In this document: positions 59,901 through 64,000 of the stretch, in pieces
Numbering within the stretch: the stretch's first letter is position 1
How the letters are laid out: each line of letters opens with the position of its first letter
Assembly (NCBI GenBank): GCA_946406115.1
Contig: OX291552.1
Span: 10,054,836-10,118,835, forward strand
Direction: 5' to 3'
From: Apoda limacodes
Taxonomy: Eukaryota > Arthropoda > Insecta > Lepidoptera > Limacodidae
Length of the DNA: 64,000 nt
The notes under the pieces: generated by a model
The model's input: only the letters and a program-made list of their open reading frames with translations
Databases searched by the model: none
What the model was told of the DNA's origin: nothing
Translations under genes and position numbers: made by a program

Positions 59901-62356
59901 ATTTTAACTAAGAACCGGGATTGGCTAATTGGCGATTTTTGACTGTAACAAAAAAAACGGCCAAGTGAGAGTGGGTTCCGTACCATTATCTATAAAAACT
60001 CCCCGGGGCCTCGCCTTGAGTTATAGCTCTTGGGGTCTCGTGAGTCTCGAACCCGAAGGTGAGTCAGCGCCAGTAGGGGAGTTCAAACAACAACAAAGGT
60101 GTCTGCTTAAGGCTAATGGAGCGAGATAGCGCTAGGCTCGTCCTTACCTGTCGCACTCACGCACCGCTGTGATTCCTTGCTTGCTTTGATAAATAAAAGG
60201 AACCGAAGGAAGAACTATTTACTCTGGTTTTAGGATAAAAAGTCACTTTTGTTTATTTTTACACTAAGATACTGGAACGGATGTGTAATGTCTAGGAAAC
60301 GAAAATTCTAGACAAAAACAGCAAATTTCATTCGCGTTAAGTAACTGCTTCGCTCCTAAAAGTCATGGCGTGAAGTTGAAAAGCCTATACTACTCAATAA
60401 CATGCTAACTAACTCTAAAAGGGTTTTTTTAAATCAGACTGATAGTTACTAAGAATAGCGCGTTTTATTTATTTATATTCTTTATTGAACACAAAAGTGT
60501 ACAAAAGGTGGACTTAATGCTAACAGCACTTCCTACTAGTCAACTTTCTACATACGAACTCACCAGATTTATCATATAACTAGCTGAACCGGCGAATGTT
60601 GTTTCGCTTTATTCCCTCACTAGTTTTTTCCCGTTACTTTTGCTCTATAGCGCCATCCCTCGTCGCATCGCTTGCCCGTGCTATTTTTCTTTTTGCTCGG
60701 CTTCTAAGGGTCATAGCGTGATGTTTTAACTTTCCTCAAGAATTTGGATATAAAATGCAAAAATCATTTATTAAATCCGAATGGTAGTTCCAGAGATTTG
60801 CGCGTTAAAAAAAAAACAAACTTTTAATTTATTATATATAACTTAGATTATATAGACTAGCTGGCCTGACAGATGTTCTGGCTTAAAGTTGAGGCGCTGC
60901 AGCGTCATCTAGTGGACAGTTCTTAAATGTCTAGGAAGTAGGTTAATATTAATATAATTCGACGACATTTGACGCTTCACATGGTGCGCCCCCTATGCTA
61001 CATAAAAACAAAAATAATAATTGACATGTTTGACTTTGTTTTAAGTAGCTTACTAACCTATTTCTATTACCTAATAAGTGTTTCGGTACATATTGTATAC
61101 TCTTTAGCTAATTATCAAAGTTTTGTATAATAAATAAACTTTAAATAGAAGTTCTTGCCAGCTCTTTTTGGCAGAAATTAACATTGTTTACATTGTATTG
61201 ACAATGCAAAAGTGTTCTTAGAAACCCATTTGAATAAATATTGTTTGATGATTCATTAAAAAGTCAGGCTACGTGACAGAGAATTTGAGTAAAAATAAGG
61301 ATGACGCGATATGTGACTGAGCGTGCGTGAGTAGTGCAGCTACATCTCAACCCACAGATTTGTTATTGAAATACATGAAATAAATTAATAGTTTATCAAA
61401 AAATGCTTTATCTTAGGGTCTGAAGTACTATCACAGCTATGCTTTAGCAAAGTTTTACACTTAGAAGCGAAGCACTTAGAACTTCGACGATTTCTTTGCC
61501 AAAACTTACCAAAAACCAGGGAAAAGGGGTCAGTTTAAGTTTTTTTATAGAACAAAAGTTCATTAATTGAGTTTTCACGTTTCTCGGGGTAACCATATGT
61601 CGAAGAACACAGTCATTAAATTTTAGTCGGATCTGCTCAGCGTATCCGGATAAACATTTGCCAAAAAAAATGAAATTTAGGTACACTTAACAGTGAGAAA
61701 TCACCTTCTTTATCACTTTCGTTCCTTTTCTTCCATGCCTTTATTTTTAATTTGTAAAAACAATATTTTGTCTTTGTTACAGCTCTCTATTAATCGTTTA
61801 CGAGGGAGACGTACCAACTATCCAGGTATCGGAGGAAGCGTCAGGGACAGCATCAGAATATGACGGCGAGTCCAGCAACTCAACTGACTTACCCTCACCA
61901 GGGCATTTTGACATGTCCACTCTTAACGACGAGATCTCCTCCGATACCAAGGAAACTTTTCAACACCACTGCGAAGAAACCATGGGGGGATACGAAGACG
62001 GGGAAGTTCCATCTCATTCACCCCGCCGACACCCAAGTCCAGATTCTGCGGACAGTTGGATGGCATATTCTTCGACTAGCAGCGAGTCCTGGCGCGGGGA
62101 AGGAGAAAGCGCAACGGAAGCGAGTGGAAAACGAGCTAGGACACGAGAAACCTGGGTCACTCCTACTAGAGAAGCGCAAGAAAGAGTCGATATCCGTATC
62201 ATAGACTTCGCGCATACGGCCTATGCGGGAGCGGCGGCCGAATCACCTCTAGCTACTGCTACGCCACATCACGGACCTGACTGTGGATTCCTAACAGGCA
62301 TTGACAGTCTTAAACGTCTTTTAACAGAAATAATAACTCCTCAACCATTCAGTTAA
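44847..62356 (+). CDS. IP6K: Inositol hexakisphosphate kinase, seven coding exons
   Basis: IP6K enzymes use ATP to pyrophosphorylate inositol hexakisphosphate, making the pyrophosphate messenger 5-IP7. Joining exons 44847-44987, 47826-47952, 52555-52678, 53042-53118, 53625-53800, 59444-59667 and 61783-62356 gives one open frame of 480 residues, close to animal IP6Ks (roughly 400-450) plus an insertion. Seen: an N-terminal block starting PLYNQVGGH near residue 43; the inositol-kinase signature ACVLDLKMG at 171-179 with Asp175 and Lys177, followed by TRQHGDD; CGMQ at 212-215; SLL at 291-293; IDFAH at 430-434 with the metal-binding Asp431; and a GPDCGF C-terminal block. An acidic, Ser-rich insertion of about 120 residues separates SLL from IDFAH. 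Every intron is GT-AG and phases match. The ATG is the first in-frame Met of the first exon found. A more upstream coding start cannot be excluded. The signature's usual first Pro is Ala here. Confidence 0.95.
46785..47237. mobile_element. Foldback element in IP6K intron 1
   Basis: The inner stem 47035-47076 pairs with 47119-47161 (about 42 bases, few mismatches; right arm begins accaacttcaaacggtaatt) around a 42-base loop. Outer arms, actttttaacaaaaaaaa plus atggcttcaaaa on the left and ttttgaagccggttgt plus ttgttaaaaagt on the right, extend the fold to roughly 46947-47237. A second copy is at 31035-31445. Confidence 0.8.
47826..47952 (+). CDS. IP6K: IP6K coding exon 2
   Basis: Acceptor ccccgcag, donor AAAG before gtgagc. 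The exon has 127 bases, phase 0 in and phase 1 out. It encodes VGGHTRLL, then VIKPL, the REL.FYQ.IP block and FVPRYKG, the conserved N-terminal lobe of IP6K. In human IP6Ks the same block runs VGGH to EYKG. The intron before it is 2838 bp and the one after is 4602 bp. Confidence 0.93.
48845..49045. repeat. Interspersed repeat in IP6K intron 2
   Basis: It has gtgacaacgtcttataaatt, tgccgggtgacacttcaag, ctcacaatgagagcgagtg and aagagcgagagagacagac, and stands out by GC content. It resembles a repeat widespread in moth genomes. I cannot name it, and no inverted ends are clear. Confidence 0.5.
51780..51960 (+). other. GC-rich orphan block in IP6K intron 2
   Basis: An abruptly GC-rich stretch with an open plus frame rich in Gly, Ser, Ala and Arg ([17 protein letters not shown]). 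It has a possible acceptor (ag at 51861-51862) and donor (GCG before gtaatt at 51951). Inserted between exons 2 and 3 it would not keep the frame, so a normal cassette exon is unlikely. It may be an alternative end, a promoter or GC-rich repeat. Confidence 0.35.
52555..52678 (+). CDS. IP6K: IP6K coding exon 3
   Basis: Acceptor tttgttgcag, donor CAA before gtgcgta. The exon has 124 bases, phase 1 in and phase 2 out. It completes the Gly codon of exon 2 and continues [18 protein letters not shown] to a basic stretch, KRKRDDVF. This is the poorly conserved linker between the two halves of the kinase. Without splicing, the frame runs on to a stop at 52722-52724, so retention of the short 363-bp intron 3 would truncate the protein before its catalytic signature. 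Confidence 0.85.
53042..53118 (+). CDS. IP6K: IP6K coding exon 4
   Basis: Acceptor ttttattgcag, donor AAT before gtaagt (near-consensus). The exon has 77 bases, phase 2 in and phase 1 out. It encodes [14 protein letters not shown] to DNSNKQ and leads into the YFLMMEN block of exon 5. Only the phase-compatible joins on both sides and the resulting Q-YFL continuity support the exact ends, but both junctions fit well. Confidence 0.88.
53222..53465 (+). repeat. tRNA-headed SINE in IP6K intron 4
   Basis: The head has a polymerase III A box (tggctctgttgg, 53232-53243) and B box (gggttcgatcc, 53268-53278). The body, ending in a segment like tatttgtatccgttatctagcc, is typical of lepidopteran SINEs. 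A perfect 19-base inverted repeat lies within it. The element sits 100 bp downstream of exon 4 in the sense orientation. Target-site duplications are not clear, so the ends are approximate. Confidence 0.8.
53293..53338. repeat. Perfect 19-bp hairpin inside the SINE
   Basis: Arms 53293-53311 and 53320-53338 are exact reverse complements (aatacaaacacaaaatgtt on the left), separated by an 8-base loop. Transcribed from either strand it would fold into a stable stem. Confidence 0.9.
53625..53800 (+). CDS. IP6K: IP6K coding exon 5, catalytic signature
   Basis: Acceptor gtgttccag, donor CAG before gtacgt. The exon has 176 bases, phase 1 in and phase 0 out. It encodes FLMMENIT, the signature [21 protein letters not shown], and [14 protein letters not shown]. 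This is the most conserved part of the family. The Asp and Lys of the DxK core are intact, but the position normally held by Pro in PxxxDxKxG is Ala (codon GCG). Confidence 0.97.
55381..56300 (+). pseudogene. 5'-truncated non-LTR (LINE) reverse transcriptase
   Basis: This is a retrotransposon remnant inside IP6K intron 5, in the same orientation as the gene. It begins at the reverse-transcriptase core YADD (55387-55398) and continues [23 protein letters not shown] and IGILGV. After a frameshift near 55715 it resumes [40 protein letters not shown] and [12 protein letters not shown], to a stop at 56199-56201. A 3' UTR with gcggaccgtaggcttgtt follows, then an A-run at 56287-56300. The endonuclease and most of the RT are missing, as expected for a 5'-truncated insertion. 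The sequence resembles lepidopteran jockey/CR1-type elements. The exact clade is uncertain. Confidence 0.9.
57060..57245 (-). repeat. LINE 3' tail, antisense, IP6K intron 5
   Basis: The plus strand starts with a ttcaaattcaaattcaattt tail and continues cgccatcggttcgtaagtc, gagaagaaccggcaacaaac and tcagcaa, a retroelement tail common in Lepidoptera, read in reverse. Confidence 0.7.
58430..58620 (+). repeat. LINE 3' tail, sense, IP6K intron 5
   Basis: It carries gctggagagtttctttcgcc, gtttcttctcc, gaaacggtagtagtttataa, and ends gaaataaactttttgaattt, the usual tail of a lepidopteran non-LTR element. Confidence 0.65.
59444..59667 (+). CDS. IP6K: IP6K coding exon 6
   Basis: Acceptor tttttaaag, donor ATG before gtcagt. 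The exon has 224 bases, phase 0 in and phase 2 out. It encodes VWVPDTG, then [13 protein letters not shown], matching the conserved DTG and KYYGR-like segment that follows CGMQ in IP6Ks. A Gly/Cys/Arg-rich stretch ([15 protein letters not shown]) replaces the less conserved helical segment, and the exon ends in NYRFYS before the SLL motif. GC content is very high in the middle (about 59560-59640), unlike the AT-rich introns. Confidence 0.93.
60590..60850 (-). repeat. Interspersed repeat, 'gtcgcatcgctc' family, IP6K intron 6
   Basis: It begins agctgaaccggcgaatgttg and continues ccctcgtcgcatcgcttgcc, ttctaagggtcatagcgtga and gcgcgttaaaaaaaaaacaa. It is the most complete of three copies. Confidence 0.7.
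61150..61252 (+). repeat. LINE 3' tail, IP6K intron 6
   Basis: cttgccagctctttttggca, gaaattaacattgtttacat, gtgttcttagaaacccattt and gaataaat; the inverted copy is at 15281-15370. Confidence 0.75.
61783..62356 (+). CDS. IP6K: IP6K coding exon 7, C-terminal end and stop
   Basis: Acceptor ctttgttacag; the stop TAA is at 62354-62356. The exon has 574 bases and enters in phase 2. It starts SLLIVYEGD, runs through a long acidic and Ser/Pro-rich segment (about residues 299-420), then [10 protein letters not shown], and ends with HHGPDCGF and a helix-like [13 protein letters not shown] is the second catalytic metal-binding motif of inositol polyphosphate kinases. The insertion is much longer than in human IP6K1 and holds [12 protein letters not shown] sites that look like kinase targets (inference). 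Confidence 0.96.
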
Positions 62357-63840
62357 TAAGACCTAGCGCGAGTTGGACGCTAAAATATATTTTTGGATGA
62401 AATTGGTCTGTGATCTTTTCGTAAGAGCACGTTTGACTCTAAGAGTGATGTGTATCGAGTTGAACATTAGATCTGTTTCAAATGACAGGTCGCCATTGGT
62501 GAGCTTAGGTGTTGTTTAAAGTGGAACGGTAAAAAAAATTAAATATTTTCCTCGAAATTTTTAAAATGTACGACTGATATAAATTTATTGACGTAAGGAA
62601 AAAAGAGAATAATTTTACTTTGTATTTACATTAAAAAAAATTATGAGCAGGGTATTCTTTGTTTTTTCTATGTTGTTTGTGTAGCCCACCTCTTTTTGTT
62701 GGTTTGTAATCCTTTTTTTTTGTGTAAATACATCGTAATTGCACTAAGTGAATGTTGGCGGTACAAAATTATATAATTAATGTATTGTTTAGAATGTTAT
62801 TCGTTTATTTAAAGTGGGACCCACTAGATATATTAAAATCTTATATTTTTAAGTAAATATTGTTAAGTTATTCCAGATGAACATAACTTTTCGTTTTGAT
62901 GTGTGTTGGAAATGTGTGTATTTTGTTTATCATGTATCATGACATTCCTTGTCACTATTATAGATTGCGTAGTTTCGTTTAGATCCGAATATACAAATGA
63001 TTGGCGTACACCTGAGACTAAACTATTTAGGCTGTCTAATGTAGTATGCTGCATGAAGCAGTGTTAGACAAAATTAATTTGTAATAAGCAATTAATTAAT
63101 TTTTATTTGTGATCATAATTTTAAGTAATTATGGCTGCAGCAATTAAATTATTTTGATTGAATTGTTAATGCGATAGCCACTTAACGATTAATTAATTGT
63201 TAATTTTGATCACAACTAACAATTATTAAATTCTTAATAACAAATTAATTTTGCACAACAGTTGGTATGGAGTCCACAAAAATATCACTTTGCGTGATAC
63301 TATAACAGTCTAGAAACGGTTTAGTGCTTGATAATGAGCCTGGTCTAATGACGTGTGACTGTCTACTTGCCCCATGATCAGCATTTTTGCATTTAGATAT
63401 TTTTTTTATGACAATAAGACAGTTTCTTTTATGAATGAGTGGATTTTTTAAAAATAGAATGTTGCTATTAATCTAAATTCAGGTGGTTTTAAACTCCAAT
63501 ATTTTCCATTACAGCAAAATAGTCAGTACCACATACTTTATAAAATAAAATAATTGTTTGTTTTTTTTATATTTTGCTATCACCATAGTTTTAATTTTTT
63601 AACTTGGAGTTGAAGGTCTGTAATTTGTGAGTTTAACAGTTCTGAATTACAATTTGTGGATCTATAGCCTCAGAAATTTAGCTTTTTCACCTTATTATAG
63701 TAAAAATTTTACTGAATGAATGAATTCTCACGAAAAAGATTAAATATTTATCAATATATATATATTGTGTACAAATACCGAAGTTATAATTTGATGAAAT
63801 TGAAGAAAAGAATAAATCTTTATTGTAGCGTATATAATAC
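62357..63840 (+). other. Probable IP6K 3' UTR
   Basis: AT-rich sequence without coding potential follows the IP6K stop. Canonical AATAAA signals occur at 63544-63549 and 63811-63816, so the transcript may end near 63.57 or 63.83 kb. Short inverted AT-rich runs (for example around 63066-63245, built from ttaattaatt-type segments) could fold in the RNA. The true cleavage site cannot be told from sequence. Confidence 0.45.
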
Positions 63841-64000
63841 TCATTACAAAAAGTCTTTCTCTTCTGGAAAAAACTTAATTTTTGTAATGTCATATCATAG
63901 CTGTAGATAACGTAACTTCGTGAACATCTTGTTTGATACATTAATTATTTGGTTTTTTGCATTATGTTTTGAAAAACAAATAATTGTTTGGCTACCCCAT

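Overview
The window looks like a piece of a moth or butterfly genome (Lepidoptera). It is AT-rich, its exons are short and separated by kilobase-scale GT-AG introns, and it is dense with old interspersed repeats of types common in lepidopteran genomes: tRNA-headed SINE, non-LTR tails, Helitron-like short repeats and many MITEs. There is no sign of bacterial organisation. One conserved protein-coding gene is clear. Everything else I can support is mobile-element debris, tandem repeats, or sequence in which I see nothing definite.

The gene is an inositol hexakisphosphate kinase (IP6K) on the + strand. Seven coding exons lie at 44814-44987, 47826-47952, 52555-52678, 53042-53118, 53625-53800, 59444-59667 and 61783-62356. 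All six introns are GT-AG and the reading phases agree at every junction. Starting from the first in-frame ATG (44847) the product is 480 residues. It carries the inositol-kinase signature (ACVLDLKMG, then TRQHGDD), the SLL motif, and the IDFAH motif near the C-terminus. A probable 3' UTR runs to about 63.8 kb. A plausible non-coding first exon, with an arthropod initiator-like TCAGTC and a strong donor, sits at about 23654-23999. If it is real, the leader intron is about 20.8 kb and contains many of the repeats listed here.

Layout. 1-10 kb: repeats, including a 2.8-kb nested inverted-repeat structure, a TA microsatellite, a 20-bp satellite, a tRNA-Gly-like SINE head and a 41-bp degenerate tandem array. 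10-16.6 kb: a 173-bp MITE and further repeat copies. 16.6-18.1 kb: a decayed Tc1/mariner-type transposase whose second D and E are about 80 residues apart, as in the DD82E (Sailor-like) group. 18.1-44.8 kb: intergenic sequence, then the putative leader intron, with a 1.5-kb TA-flanked TIR element, a broken satellite of about 170 bp, and several MITEs. 44.8-62.4 kb: the IP6K coding exons; introns carry a foldback element, a SINE with a 19-bp perfect hairpin, a 5'-truncated non-LTR reverse transcriptase and a GC-rich orphan block. 62.4-64 kb: 3' UTR and downstream sequence.

I found no convincing new multi-gene system. The most promising items are the DD~80E transposase relic, the nested foldback at 374-3132, the mutually exclusive hairpins at 42112-42185, and the Pro-to-Ala change in the IP6K catalytic signature. 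Repeat family names rest on recognition by eye and should be read as tentative.
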